A model generated the notes under the pieces. That model had not been told where the DNA came from. It ran no database searches and was given only the letters and a program-made list of their open reading frames with translations. A stretch of DNA of 64,000 nt, from assembly GCA_016165875.1 (NCBI GenBank), contig JABBOT010000007.1, positions 15,465,441 through 15,529,440 on the forward strand, in the 5' to 3' direction. This DNA is from Acanthopleura granulata (lineage: Eukaryota > Mollusca > Polyplacophora > Chitonida > Chitonidae). The stretch's first letter is position 1. The number at the start of each line of letters is the position of its first letter. Below are positions 32,111 through 44,770 of the stretch, one piece after another. Made by a program: the position numbers and the translations under genes.

Positions 32111-34761
32111 CACGTTAAGTAAGTATAAGATTATATATATATAACCATATGGGTGTTCACTCTATGCTTTATGGAGCTGGAAACTCTTACTTGTACTTTT
32201 GTGCTTGACTAGTTCTATTCTTACTTCGTCATTGCTTATACGAGTGCACGTGTATTTAATACATGTAAAAGGAAGAATGTGTAGATGATCGCCCTGGTGG
32301 CATTAATTTGTGATTCAGCTCTCTTTGTTCTTTTGAAAATTAATATGGATCCTATATGTTTGTCAGGCATCTCATTTCTCATGTTGTAGGATGTCTGGTT
32401 CCGGTGGAGTAGCGTGAAGTGTTGCAATGATGAGAAGTAATGTCTGCGAAGTTACTTGTCGCCCTTCTATTTGTACTGTCTGTAACAGAGCAGGGAGTAA
32501 CCATTGCGGACAGTTGCCAACGTGGCATGAGCGACATCACCAGTGAAGGTGGTCCCGATGCGCGCCTGTAGAAAAATTATACGAGATAAGAACCATGGCA
32601 TTGCATATGAAATCAGTATAGCACATTAATTCATGTTTGCCCTCCATTGTCTATAGAGAAAGTACGTGGCAAAATATCGGGTGACCTGTGTCTTGGTTTA
32701 ATGCTGTGTCTGGGTCTAATGTTGAAATCATGTACAGATTTATCTGATCAATACAGATAGAGGGCAATAGTTCACAGCGTCCAGTGGCCGACTGAATATA
32801 GGACTTCAAGGTGAAGTGAGACGAATTGGGAAAAGGCCTGCGGCGTTCCTGGAATCGTATTCCGGACAAATTGCCACAGGCGTTTATATTGGCAATCGTT
32901 GACACAATTCTGTTTCTGACATGTACGCCTTAGGTGTTGCAACTCGGCCTACCCTGTTCGTAAGGAATACTTGTTTATGCCGTGCATTCCTAGCCTTTCT
33001 CTAAGTGACGAATCAACCCTTTCCGCACCCCCCCCCCCTCCGCCAAATGGATCAAATTTAAACATGCCCGGTTTGAAGTGTTGCCAAGGTCATGAAGATG
33101 TCCGAATATGAAGTCCCAAATTAACACCCTAGTCATGAAATGTATGAGAGTTCTTCTCCCGTTAACATCATTCCTGACTACACATGTATATATACCAGTG
33201 TTTTTGCTATTACCTATTCATCACATAGACGGTCGGCGATGGGTCATCATTTTCATCTGATGGCGAAACATCTCAGCTTCATTATTTTGTGTAGCAGAAG
33301 TCATGAATTATATCCGACTTTTGGTCGTGGAAAAGCGATGAATATTTGTTTTGAAAAATGTGTCGCAACACCTTTGAAGACTCGGGATAAATTGTGTGCA
33401 AGTCTTGTGCATGTTTGCTCTCCATAAGCCAAACTCATACGCTATACGTACTGGAGGTTATTCCTGTACGATCACCCTCCCTGATATCAGGACTACAGCA
33501 ATATACAGCTGCAGCTTTGCCGTTATCTAATATTGTAGAGAGTGTCCTTGGGAGAGACATTCTTAATTTATTACCTATCGCTCACGTTCGCCAGATGTGT
33601 AGGTGTAGAACTGTGTCCCGTATAATTGATCATTGCGAAGTGGTTACATCACTGGTGCAACTGAAGGCCTTGTACTGGTATTATATAGGCCTTTTACAAT
33701 GAAATAAGGCCTGAGAAGGCCGGCTTTGTGTCATGACCTTCTCCCTTACGCAAGTACATGATAACATATGTGTTTTGACGTGGTATTTGAGATTGAAATA
33801 TTATAATTCGTCAAATGAGAAGTTGGTAATGTCAGGCTTTCAATCTGCAGATAATCAGGGTATTTTAAATCCATTGCAAAACTATGTATTGTTGAGCGCT
33901 ATAACGTGTCAAACTGACCTAGAGCAGGTGTCTTCGTCAAGTGTCATGATTTATGCCCAAGCTTCTTAAAGTGGTATTTGTTCGAAGGAATTTTTAAGGT
34001 ATCCCTTGGTACGTTTTTTTCCGATGTAATTGAGATCACTATGCAGGTGGATTCTTCCATGTGTATCCTTACACGCTTTAGTTAAAAGCCCAGAAGCAGT
34101 TCTCAGATTTTTTGAATACACATATAACATTTCAGGCCTGAACTGTTTTACTACAAGACTTGGGTCAATGAATGTGACACCCCGTAATTTTTATTGTGAA
34201 ACCAATATTATCGACTGTGACACATGTATCATTGAGCGTCCCTATCACTGATTGTAACACCTTAAATATAGATTGTGACACCTATGTCATTTAGTGCCCC
34301 ACCGATGAATTAGTGATTGCATTTCCTGTATATATATATATATAGTATTAACTATAATATTGGCATCATTCGTTTTGTGATAAACGATTCATCAACGACG
34401 TTTAATCGAATTCTTGGTTTAAATTTATAGTTAAGTTTGTTACAGACGCAGACCAGTGGAATGTGGTATTTGTAAATATGTGAAAATTAAGAGCCTTAGC
34501 CTAGTGTTGACCACGTGTCTGCACGCTCTGCGCGAACCATATACAGGAAATAGGTGTGTATAAACAACGCAAGTTCGAAGCCAATTCAAACCCAGCGTGG
34601 CGAGTAATATCTGTATATCCGGGCGTTAACACGAGAGCCGATCTTCAGTTACATGTAACATGCCCTACATTATAGATCTCCTAAAGACGGTGCATGTGTT
34701 TTACGTGGCATATAGGTGATTCATCGAAAACACACACAGTTAACCACTTGTACGCTATTTG

Positions 34762-34768
<7 letters not shown>

Positions 34769-34793
<25 letters not shown>
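34769..34793 (+). repeat. poly-T tract
   Basis: About 24 consecutive T after tggctc. It may be the tail of an antisense retrocopy, but no body was recognised. Confidence 0.7.
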
Positions 34794-35164
34794 GGCTGGA
34801 GCCGATATTGTTGGCAGCGTTTGTTTGTTGTGTACTCTTTTCTAATTTAAAGTTTTACATAACTATAACTAATGGTATTAACACGTAGGAGGACGGGCAT
34901 GTCTTATTCGAATTACTTATAGGTGCATGTAGCATTCAGTTATTTTAGGCCTACGACGCAGAACGTTAAGAGTACAATTAGCGTTAGCGGCCATGTTGCC
35001 AATTTGCTGATTTTTTTTTATTAGAGTATTTTCTTTTGATATACAGAAAATAAAAATGCAAAATGGTGAATATGCGAGTTTTTGTTGAATTTGCTTGTGG
35101 CATGGCGCTATGTGTTGTTTACGCTTTTCCAGTTATAGCCGGTCGCTATGAGTTCATGTCCAAC

Positions 35165-35330
35165 TCATACAGGCTTCTTCTCCAGCCGTACGTGGGAAGG
35201 TCTGGAGGAACTAGCTGCGGATGGTCGTGGAATTCCCCTGGTTTCCTCCCACCATAATGCTGGCCGCCGTCGTATAAGGGAAATATTCTTGAGTACGGCG
35301 TAAAACACTATCAAATAAATAAATAGATAG
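35165..35330 (-). repeat. SINE family A, reverse, 3'-truncated
   Basis: It contains ccagccgtacgtgggaaggt, cccaccataatgctggccgc, gtcgtataagggaaatattc and ttgagtacggcgtaaaacac, then an (aaat)n tail. Sequence identity to the family is high. Confidence 0.88.
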
Positions 35331-35584
35331 ATGGATATGCATTTTCATGTATATCCAATCCACCTGAGATTAAATCGTTGGGTAGGTTCGTCGTTGATTT
35401 GCTATATTTTGGTGTACTCCATGACAATTATCCACCGTTCGTCCATCTGATGGCAGGCCGTTATAAGCTGGCTAATTTAAAGTGCTGCCATACTGGAACG
35501 CTTTGTCGAACTCGTGACGGCAGAGATAACACCTTGTATACCCTGTGTGTATATATATATGCAGGCGGATGAGACTACCGCCGG

Positions 35585-35750
35585 GATTCAACAAGTTTCT
35601 TCCACCCATAAACCAGACCAAAAGAGGTGCGGGTGAGGTTAACGCAAGATTCTGATAGGTTTCTTACAGCCGTAAACGGGACTGAACGAGATATATGTAC
35701 GTATGAGATTTTCACCGGGATCTGAAAGGTTCATTCTACCCATAAACCCC
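35585..35750 (+). repeat. triplicated degenerate motif, 60-70-bp steps
   Basis: Three blocks share a gggattcaacaagtttcttc-like start and a cccataaacc-like end. They are much diverged. Confidence 0.55.
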
Positions 35751-36179
35751 AACAAGAAATATCCGTGAGTTTGCGTGATGTATATTATATTATTATAAAA
35801 AACAACCGTGTCCAGTTGTTGGCTAGTTGCTTTGATGGTGTGACCATTTCCTATACAAGTTCTCTCCGTCGGTAAATATCAGAGGCATCCTCCATAAGGC
35901 TTCATTTCAGACAAAACGATGAGGTGAGTAACTGGAGAATAAACGACTGGCGTTATCTTGAAGCGGTGAACAAATATGACCATAGTCGAATGCAAGAACT
36001 AAGACTATTATCTTGGGAGATTGTATCATTACCATCAGTTATACATATGACCATAGAATCTGTATTAGATATTGAACCATTTTATTCACTTCGACAGGTA
36101 CATATCATTACTCATAATTCAAGTGTATCACAAAGAGTCGTATTTGTCGATAATAATACATGTTATACAAAACATTAAA

Positions 36180-36720
36180 TATTATAGACTTATTATAAAG
36201 TAAATCTCGTCATACATCACGTCATACGTGTCATAGATCAAATATCGCACATCTGTTACATGAAATAGACTGAATATGACATATGTTGCATAAAACAAAT
36301 CACACATCACGTTGTACATGTTATATAAAGCAAATAAAATGTTATACATCAAATATCAATTACATGTCCTATAAAATATACCATATATAATACCTTTGGT
36401 GAAACGAATGAAATATCACGTCATGTATATATGCTGTATAAAACAAATCTAATATCACAACATATACATTTTAGAGACATGTTACGTAAGACACAAAATA
36501 TTACATTATACATGCATGTTTATGTTTTGGAAAAAAAGATCAAATGTAACACCATGCACATGCATAAAGATACCAAATATCACGATATAATTACGAACAA
36601 ATTTTCCTATCATAAACGGTACAGAAAAGAGATCCAATATCACATTAACATACAGCCCATGTACATCAGCAGAATTACAGCATCAGCACTAAAATATAAA
36701 ATATAGACATAATCTTATGT
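36180..36720 (+). repeat. AT-rich degenerate tandem repeat
   Basis: Variants of aatatcacgtcatacatgtt followed by ataaaacaaat recur many times at 30-60-bp intervals. This looks like an old satellite-like array. Confidence 0.6.
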
Positions 36721-39520
36721 GCCTTAAATTCATGTAATGATAAATTCATCAGTACACGTCACGTAATAATAACATAACAATGAGAAGTTCGCGGCTTATT
36801 ATAGCCCCCGAAATTTCGATGATGCTGTGTGACATCACATTAAACCATGTATAACATCACCACATATCCGTACACCGATATATGAATTCATTAATATCGT
36901 GAAAGAGTGTAATTTTGACACATATTACGCACCATATTATCTCCCAACACACGCAGTATCTCGCACAATGCCAATAATTACGAGTATCTCAAACAATTCT
37001 AACGATAAAAATTATATTTTACAACCTTATTTTAAAATATGCCTATTTACCATTCTTATCACTTCACCTAATTTCTAGTAGTTTAGTCTACTATTACGGT
37101 TCTTCTTATTCTATGAACATAATTATCACTTCAAAACCATTGGAATGAATTAAAGTAATCACTCTTCATGTACATAACTTCCTTAAAATTAACTCACCTC
37201 TAAGACATGCATTAAAGATACAGGTAACTACACAGAGCTTGTTCCACTTACGGCGACATTATTTAAGCGGAAAGTATAATGGGTGGAAAAAATAGCCCGT
37301 TTTGGCAAAGATACCCTGGTGGTCGGAGGTTTCGCATGGCCCAATACAGAAATGCTATCAACTTTTCACGAACTTTACAGGTTACCTCCCTTAACCCAGA
37401 ACCATTAGTTAGATCATGTAACAAATATACAATCATGTATGTAAAGTTTTCCCGCTGCAATTTCCAGCGTCTACATTGGCACATAATGAAAACGAGAAGC
37501 AAGAAAATTTCAAAAATATGCCATATTCACAAACTACCATATATTAATAATTGGTTGCCTATTAAAACCAACGGGGTCTTCTATCATCATTCAATACAGA
37601 CACGTCTATATATTAACGCTAATGTCCAGCTTGGGTTACAATTTTACATGCAACAGAATATCACACCTAGCCTGCATCCTAGTAGTGATACATCAGTTGT
37701 GTAATTCTACACACGCTATAACATCGCAATCATTCTACCAACTCAGTTACCGTTTTGTCATTAGAGAATGCATGGCATCTTACAACATGCATGGTGCATC
37801 TACACCTAATCTGTCAATCTCACAGTTACATATGTATACACTTATTTTAATAAACGTCATCGCCGATAGGCTACATAAATTATAGAAATTTGACAATTTC
37901 TGATCATACCATTTCCGTTAGATGGAAATAAAAATGTCTTAAGAACTACGTTTACATGCTTCATCCTGCACAAATACAACATCCATCCTACCTAATAGGT
38001 ATATCAATACATATACATTAGAGAAGACAATAAAGATTCAAGAACAGTTCAGAATTATAAATTTAAACCTGAACTGATAAAAAAATACATATTTGATAAG
38101 AAATACTTGCATACCAGCATTCCAACATTTCATAAATTCCAAAAAACATCATTAAAATGCAAAATTTTATAAAATTTGACTCATTCATATTTTTAAAATA
38201 TTTTTTTGGTATTTATTCTTTATTATAGATATATATTTTTTGGCATTTTTATTATTTTCTTTTTTTTATTACCCCTTGAAACTTGAAACATGATCACAAA
38301 ATGAGCACCTTCCCATTGCATAATTTAACACACTGATGCCATCATGTGGGTGTGGTATCTTTTCTTCCCATGATAGATGATAGATGCCATCATCGTTTGT
38401 ATTGTGTTAGCATTCTTCTCATAAATTAGAAATCGGTGTTTTTTCTCCCAGGTATCATTACTTTACAAACTGTGAAAATACGTCTACAACCCTCTGTGTT
38501 TAAAAAAATAATTTATAATATTCAATGTTCCATGCGTATAACGTATATGTTTGTGCGAATCTCCCCTCTGTAGTCTACACTAAATCGAAAAAAATATAAT
38601 TTAAGCTTTAGCATCATGTGAAGTACTGTAAGAGGAAAGGAATGCTTTCGCATATATAAGCATGTAATTATTCCTTGTCTTAAGCAGAGCAAGCATGCAA
38701 TCAACATTCTCAGTAATAATATAAAACAGCACATACATGCACATCAAACGTCAATGCACCAGAATTCTGCCTCTTCTTTTATTATTTATTGTTTGGGGTA
38801 AATATAAAAAGTGATTGGGACCAATCAATATACAACCTACAGTCACAAAAAGGTTACATTTCAAGTACATATATATATATATAGACTAAACAGTAGAAAT
38901 TAGATAAGCATCTGTATAACTTGCACATCTTACTTTCCCACACGAATCTAGTTTTCAATACTCACTTAACTCATATCGACAAGCATCTCTCTCTTGGAGA
39001 GTTACTCTCCCGTGCCAGTGATGGCATTACAAAATATACAATACTTTTAAGGCTGCCGAAACTCCAAAACATCATGTACAACATAAAGCATAGTTCTACA
39101 ACGTTGATCAAAGGTCATTGCGGGAGTGCACAGTGCTTATACTCTATTGTAGTGCTCGCTACAAGCGATTACCTGGATTATTCTGTTTTGTTCTCACTCG
39201 TATCTCTCTGCCTCACTGGGAAGATCATCCATGGAATCTTATCTCCCGTCTAACAATCTAAGTTGGTCATATGTTGCACACTTGTACCACATTCACACAT
39301 TTTGCTATAAATGAATTTCAATACGTTCATGATCCCAAAAGTGGCACGAAGGATCCCCACATAAAGTCAAATGGCCAGTCTTCTCACTCAGGCGAAGAAT
39401 TCCATGAATGTTTACCGTATCTGTCTCCTTGCTTAGCAGGAGTCACTTGTAGGGAAATTTTGTAACATTCACTAAACAGCTGTCGGGAATACTTTGATGT
39501 CTCGTTTCCTAAAGCAACAT

Positions 39521-42500
39521 TTAAAATAATCCCCGGCTCGTTGAGATAACGACAAGTGCTGTTATAATGTCATCTAGACACACCCTCTGTTGTGGATCCT
39601 CAGCAAGAGCTGCTCCTGCAACATTCTCAAGTCCTGCTACTCCGGAAAGGGTGGCTATATCCAATAATAAGATTCCAAGGCCCCAAATGTCTGATAGGAT
39701 TGAGGTTGGGCCGCCATCCTTAACTTCAGGAGCTATGTGTCTGAGAGGGCGAAGCTCCTCTGCCGTGAAGCCATAGGCAATTCCTTGGCGAAATGTTGAA
39801 ATGCCTAGGTCTATGAACTTCACCACAGGGCCTCTAGAAATGTCAACCAGCACATTGTTCTCTTTGAGGTCACTGAAAATTACTTGCATCTGGTGGATCT
39901 TTCGAAGGCCCTTCGCCAGGTTAACGCAAATGCTGATCCAGTCGATTGATTCTAGACAGTATCCAACCCCATGCATTATGTCAGCCAGTGTCGTTCCCCG
40001 TGCAAACATTTCTGAAACGAGGCAAATGGTGCTCTGGCTGCCTTCGCCAATGTCCATAAAGCCATAAAATTTGGGAAACAGTCCAGTGTTCTGCAAAAAT
40101 TGCATCATCTTCCCCTCCTTAATTACTGCGTCATGATTTCCCCGTAGGTATTTTTTTATGGCCACCTCTACAATCGGGCCATCTGGGGATTTATAAAACG
40201 CCGCCTCTACAGTGCCAAATGACCCGGAACCAAGCACCCACTTGGACCCGTCATCCCTCAGCTGCACCTCGATGTCATCCTTCATTACAACAGGTACTTC
40301 CACGTCAGGAACCTGGTAGCCATGCGCGTCTTGGTAGAATCCTGGCTGGGCACAATCCACAGGTAGACCACCAACGGCGCCAAGTTCAAATGGTAACCCT
40401 GTAGGGTGGCGTGGAGTTGAAGTGGTATCGCTCTCACACCTCATCTGGCTTGCTTGTCTGTCACCCGGAGTGACCTTTACAGGCTGGACATTTACCCATC
40501 CTTCCTCAGTATCCGCGGCTTCTGGTGTGTCTTGTGTATCCAGGACGTCTTCAACGTGCATCAAATTCGGCGCGAGGTCATCTGATGAGACCGCATTGCT
40601 GTGGCATGAGTTGCTTCCGTTTGTTTCTTCATTGCTCATGAAGATGAAAGATTCCGAGGAAAAACTCTTGGTAACTTCTGCGCCTTTTGAATCTTGCTGG
40701 TTGTAAGAAGCAAATCCTCTCGCACTGCCTTGTACCTGCTGCAAGAGCTGATTTAGCTGGAGTACAAAGTTGTTATTCTGTCGCTCCAAGTCCCCATGCT
40801 CACTCCTACAATTCTCACTTGGTCTCGGAGCTAAGTCGCACGTTTTGCTAAAGTCAATTGCATCCTCCCAGTCGAAATTGTATGTGGTTCGATCTTTGTA
40901 TCCTTCACTTTTGACCTCACCCCTTAAATGCAGAGCATGTTTCCTTCGGTCAGGCACATCGTGATTAAGAAGGAAAAACCCTGGTGTGCTGAGGGATTCG
41001 GTTAGCCAGTAAGTGCCGGGCAGAGGGATGTCTCTGTGACTGTAGGGTCCATTTGCCTGTTCCGCCTTTGCTGCTTCCTCTGGCAGGAAGGAGACTTCAG
41101 ATTCTCCGCATCCCTCCATTGCCTCTTCAATTTCTGCCCATATGTTTTCTGACTCCCCACCACAGATTAATGTGACAGACTGCGCATGAATGACCGTTGG
41201 ATCGTCTTGGCTGTAGGAGTCAGCGCGTCCTTGTGATGTAGGAGGATCGGCTGGAATGGCAACCTGGTCCGACTCATTGCTTCGCTGATCAGGAATGTGC
41301 TGTCGTGTTGTTTGACCGGATGAACAATCTTGCCAAAATGACGTTATGTCTTCGAGAGTGCTGAAATAACTACTGGGCAAACCCTCCACGTCATTAACAC
41401 CATCATTTAAGTTTGGGAGGTTCTCTATACGCAACCCCAATGGTATCTGCTGGGTGAGCGGGCTGCTCCCGGACAGGCCGCTGTGCACAGAGCGCACAAC
41501 ATTTCCTGCAGTGTCTTCATCTTTGTCTCGTCCTTTTTGAGGAGTGTTTAACAACACTGTAGTCAGACTTTGGGCATATCCAGGCTCCGTTTTTTCCATG
41601 GGAGTTTCACACCTTTGCTCAACCATAAATCTAGAAGAATCTTGCCCATGGCGGCCTTTGGGATTTTCTCCATTTTTACTAATGTCCTCTTTCTTCCACT
41701 CATTGAAAATAATTTCTACGTTTGTGCTACCACAGCTTGGCCAGCTTAAAAGAGGTTGTACATTGCACTCGTCTTCTGGTTGAAGTTCTTCTGGATGGGT
41801 AAGTCCAGTGTCGCTTTGAGATATGCCTAGGGCGGAGATAGTAGGAGCAACCTGTTGTAGTGTTTGGACTTTTGGTGAAGGAGATTTACCAATGGCTGTT
41901 GACTCGTGGGCCTCTTGAACCGAGGGTGCTAATTTCGCAGGAGAAGCTTCATTGGACGGATGAGACTCGGATTGAGATTCTGGAGGAATCTCCTGGTATG
42001 TGTTCTTCATTATGTGGAGAAACTGCCGAACATTATCTTCCACATCGTTGAATTTGTCCAGGTTAAGAACTTTGCTGTCCTTGTGGATGTATCTTTGGAC
42101 AAGACAAACGATTTCTTCACGCAAGTCAGCTGGACTAGTGTCCTCGGTCTGACTTTGCTCCTCAGTTTGGGTGGACGTGGTTATGGAGACAAGCTCATAC
42201 TGGGTGCCCTGGGTCTTGGTATCATGGACAGCTTGGGCGCTGCTATTTCTAGTTACTACAACGGCTTGTATTGCAGAATTGGTCATGTCCATCACGGCCT
42301 GTATCCCAGAGCATTGTACTGATGGACCAGCCTGTGTTGTTGCGCTAACCATTTCGTGTGCGCACTGAATCCCCATTGACGTCGTCTCGTTGGTGGCTTG
42401 GATGGCCAGTTCCTTTGTCTCCATGCCGTGCTGTGTGTCAGTGGAGGTCAGTGGCAGATCAGCTTGGGTTGAAGCTGTTGCTATTTGGGGAACTTGCGTA

Positions 42501-42898
42501 AAAGACGTTGTGGTATGTTTTACAACACACTCGGGGCGTTGTTGGTGAGCCGAGTCTACCTCAGCTGGTTCGCATTGTACAGCACAATCAACGGTGTTTA
42601 CAGTCAAGCCCTTCCTCACTGATTTTGAGCCCATGTGGCATATTGGTTGAGTCGAGAGGGCATCAACGGTTTGGCTGGACTGTCCATAGTGGAATTCCTC
42701 GGTGGATGTCGAGGACGAACTCATTCGAGCCAAAGTACTTGGTCGGTCATCCTCTAAGGGGTTCATGCAATTCCAAGTTTTCATCGTTGAACACTTTTGT
42801 TCTAGGGCTGGTGACTTGACTGTAGAGGGGCAATCGTCTGCCGCCATAAACTGTGGCAGGCTTATACTGAGGTAAGACTCACTCAAAACTTTAGCCAT
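39521..42898 (-). CDS. large protein kinase with an 11-residue Gln repeat in a disordered N-terminal region
   Basis: The start ATG (42896-42898) has a perfect Kozak context, GCCACCATGG, giving 1125 residues in one exon. The frame is open further upstream to a splice acceptor (tttcttttacag) at 43055, so an earlier in-frame start in another exon is possible. Residues 1-880 are polar and disordered. Residues 143-252 hold ten 11-residue repeats (see finding). The kinase domain is residues 887-1125: GSGSFG at 890-895, Lys915 in VAIKK, Glu928, SDLKENN with Asp1010, Lys1012 and Asn1015 (FSD replaces the usual HRD), IDLG with Asp1030 in place of DFG, APE at 1056-1058, and DIWGLG. The C-lobe is short after that. 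All catalytic residues are present, so it is probably active. I cannot assign a family or substrate. Confidence 0.87.
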   Translation of the reverse strand: MAKVLSESYLSISLPQFMAADDCPSTVKSPALEQKCSTMKTWNCMNPLEDDRPSTLARMSSSSTSTEEFHYGQSSQTVDALSTQPICHMGSKSVRKGLTVNTVDCAVQCEPAEVDSAHQQRPECVVKHTTTSFTQVPQIATASTQADLPLTSTDTQHGMETKELAIQATNETTSMGIQCAHEMVSATTQAGPSVQCSGIQAVMDMTNSAIQAVVVTRNSSAQAVHDTKTQGTQYELVSITTSTQTEEQSQTEDTSPADLREEIVCLVQRYIHKDSKVLNLDKFNDVEDNVRQFLHIMKNTYQEIPPESQSESHPSNEASPAKLAPSVQEAHESTAIGKSPSPKVQTLQQVAPTISALGISQSDTGLTHPEELQPEDECNVQPLLSWPSCGSTNVEIIFNEWKKEDISKNGENPKGRHGQDSSRFMVEQRCETPMEKTEPGYAQSLTTVLLNTPQKGRDKDEDTAGNVVRSVHSGLSGSSPLTQQIPLGLRIENLPNLNDGVNDVEGLPSSYFSTLEDITSFWQDCSSGQTTRQHIPDQRSNESDQVAIPADPPTSQGRADSYSQDDPTVIHAQSVTLICGGESENIWAEIEEAMEGCGESEVSFLPEEAAKAEQANGPYSHRDIPLPGTYWLTESLSTPGFFLLNHDVPDRRKHALHLRGEVKSEGYKDRTTYNFDWEDAIDFSKTCDLAPRPSENCRSEHGDLERQNNNFVLQLNQLLQQVQGSARGFASYNQQDSKGAEVTKSFSSESFIFMSNEETNGSNSCHSNAVSSDDLAPNLMHVEDVLDTQDTPEAADTEEGWVNVQPVKVTPGDRQASQMRCESDTTSTPRHPTGLPFELGAVGGLPVDCAQPGFYQDAHGYQVPDVEVPVVMKDDIEVQLRDDGSKWVLGSGSFGTVEAAFYKSPDGPIVEVAIKKYLRGNHDAVIKEGKMMQFLQNTGLFPKFYGFMDIGEGSQSTICLVSEMFARGTTLADIMHGVGYCLESIDWISICVNLAKGLRKIHQMQVIFSDLKENNVLVDISRGPVVKFIDLGISTFRQGIAYGFTAEELRPLRHIAPEVKDGGPTSILSDIWGLGILLLDIATLSGVAGLENVAGAALAEDPQQRVCLDDIITALVVISTSRGLF
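42143..42472 (-). repeat. 33-bp coding repeat (11 residues, 10 units) in the kinase
   Basis: Gln residues 145, 156, 167, 178, 189, 200, 211, 222, 233 and 244 are exactly 11 apart, each in a tripeptide such as STQ, AIQ, GIQ, TTQ or GTQ followed by A, C, H, Y or T. The remaining positions vary, so the array is old at DNA level but has kept its period. Confidence 0.92.
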
Positions 42899-43054
42899 GG
42901 TGGCGTTAGACTTGTTTATCGTCTTCGTGATGCCACGAGGGGGCGAAGAACTGTTTGAACAGCATAGTGCAGAAGGACAGAGGTTTAATGACCTCTCGAC
43001 AAAACGCCGGGCTACGTTTCGTAGCCTGGGTAGCAATCCATGTCTCAGGACCTC
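42899..43054 (-). other. kinase 5' leader part of the exon
   Basis: This segment lies between the splice acceptor at 43055 (tttcttttacag on the gene strand) and the Kozak ATG. It is in frame with the kinase and has no stop, so it may be coding (a basic, Arg- and Ser-rich extension) or 5' UTR. No ATG in frame is present in it. Confidence 0.5.
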
Positions 43055-44510
43055 CTGTAAAAGAAATAAACAGCATCTTAGAAAAGTGAGGCTGTCATTT
43101 TTCTTTTGTTTTCCCGGCTGACTCTTATAACGAATACGTTATACTTATTTAGACTAGGTAGCTGAAAAATGAAAGGAAGCTGTGTCGGTGATAGATGGTG
43201 CTTATAAGCTTTCTGCGTATTTTGTTTGTATTCTAGTCATTTGCATTTACATTTACCCATGTACAAATACGGAAAAGAAAACAAAAAGAGTTAGAAATAA
43301 ATAAAATATTTTATAGTAAATGTCATTCAGTGGCATACTGCATTCTTTACCCAAATTGTGGTAATAGATCCAACTTACATTATTACTAGGCCTGTAAATA
43401 CATGACTGTTTTGTTTGTTTATTTCTTTCCGTAGGCGTAGAGCTTATTGGGTAATGAAAGAACAGATTTATTTAAGCAATGACAGAAAGGCAGTCCACAG
43501 TACGAACTCAACCAAAAAACACCACAAGGATGACGTTTACCTATAATAGGAAAATAAAGTGTTGGAGGAGGTAACAGTTTTTCTGAGTTCACCTACAGCA
43601 AATAAACATATGTTCCCAATTTCTGTAAAAAAGATACACTGTTGCTCTATGAAATTTGAGAACGAATGGTTTTCGCCAACAATATGGTTTGATACACTTT
43701 TTTCTAAGGTTCCGATATACCGGAAAAGTAAGGATAAAGCGGAATTCATCTTCGACGAACTTAAACTCACACTGTTTACATAAGCACTGAGCACGGGTTA
43801 CATTGAGATACCTACCCTCTTGTATGGCAAGTCTATGTACCGAAATATGAAATGCTAATATATATTTTAACTATTTACTAAGAACAAATTTAGTTCAATA
43901 AAGCTGGGGAGTAAAACTATCAATCAAATGTCGGTAAAGAAAACACTGCATAAGTAAAACGTGTTATTATTTTTTTTAGAATACTTTCTGGGCGGTTGGC
44001 TGAGTCATTCCGCTCTGTTCATATGCTATTTTCATTGAGTAAACAGAAACATGACAAGTAATTCTGGTCGCTCTATGACGTGTGCAAGGGTGCAGGTAGT
44101 GAACGGACTCATCATTACCATCGTATTGTATGGCAAGGAATAAAGAGGCGTGGATTAGCTGGGATCGGTTTATTCATTGAATGTTTTTTGTTTTGTTTTT
44201 TTCTTTTATTTTTGTTTTTTTTTCTTTTTTCTTTTTGTTTTTTTCGTAGCAGTACAAAAGGTATAGAAATTAGCATGATGCATAAAATTGTCGTCAAGAA
44301 ATTTACTAGCTGAAATTATATGGTTGGAGATTTACAGTGTTCGCTGGATACAGGGATTCTGATCCTATGAACACAGAGAGTTAAGGACGTAGCTTTGTTC
44401 AACCTGAAAATAATCGGTATCGATATAAACTGGAGAAATTGCCCTAAACTTAATATGTAAAAATATGTTTGCCTTGGTGTCACAGACAACTGGGCCGTGT
44501 AACCGTAAAT

Positions 44511-44770
44511 GTTATTTATTTATTTATTACATCGGTATTTTACTCCGTATTGAAAAACATTTCACTTATACGATGGCAGCCAGCATTATGGTGACAGGAA
44601 ATCAGGTAGTGACAGGGGGAAACCTACGATCATCCGCAGTTTGCCAGCAGAACTTTCGACGTGCGACCGGAGAGGAAGCCAACATGAGCTGGGCTTGAAG
44701 TGATCGCATTGGTGAGAGGCTCATGGGTTAAAGTTTTGCGTTGCACTAACAAATTAGCCACAAAGGCCTA
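44511..44770 (+). repeat. SINE family A, full length, diverged
   Basis: It runs from the (ttta)n head and catcggtattttactccgta, through catttcacttatacgatggc, agcattatggtg, ggagaggaagccaacatgag and tgatcgcattggtgagaggc, to the end cacaaaggcc. About 260 bp. Confidence 0.88.

Larger units (their letters stand above)
32111..39520. other. gene-poor interval between XKR and the kinase
   Basis: No protein gene was recognised. Short frames (33140, 33394, 35924, 37279) lack any domain. The interval contains a 24-base poly-T, a reverse SINE, a triplicated 65-70-bp motif and an AT-rich degenerate array, listed separately. The right end is probably the kinase 3' UTR. Confidence 0.5.

Noticed and set aside
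43034..43036. Kinase start at 43036
   Set aside because: The codon there is TTG. The frame is open to a splice acceptor, and the first ATG, with a perfect Kozak context, is at 42898.
39567..43121. Many plus-strand frames of 60-120 codons
   Set aside because: They are shadows of the minus-strand kinase, have no domains and alternate in frame.
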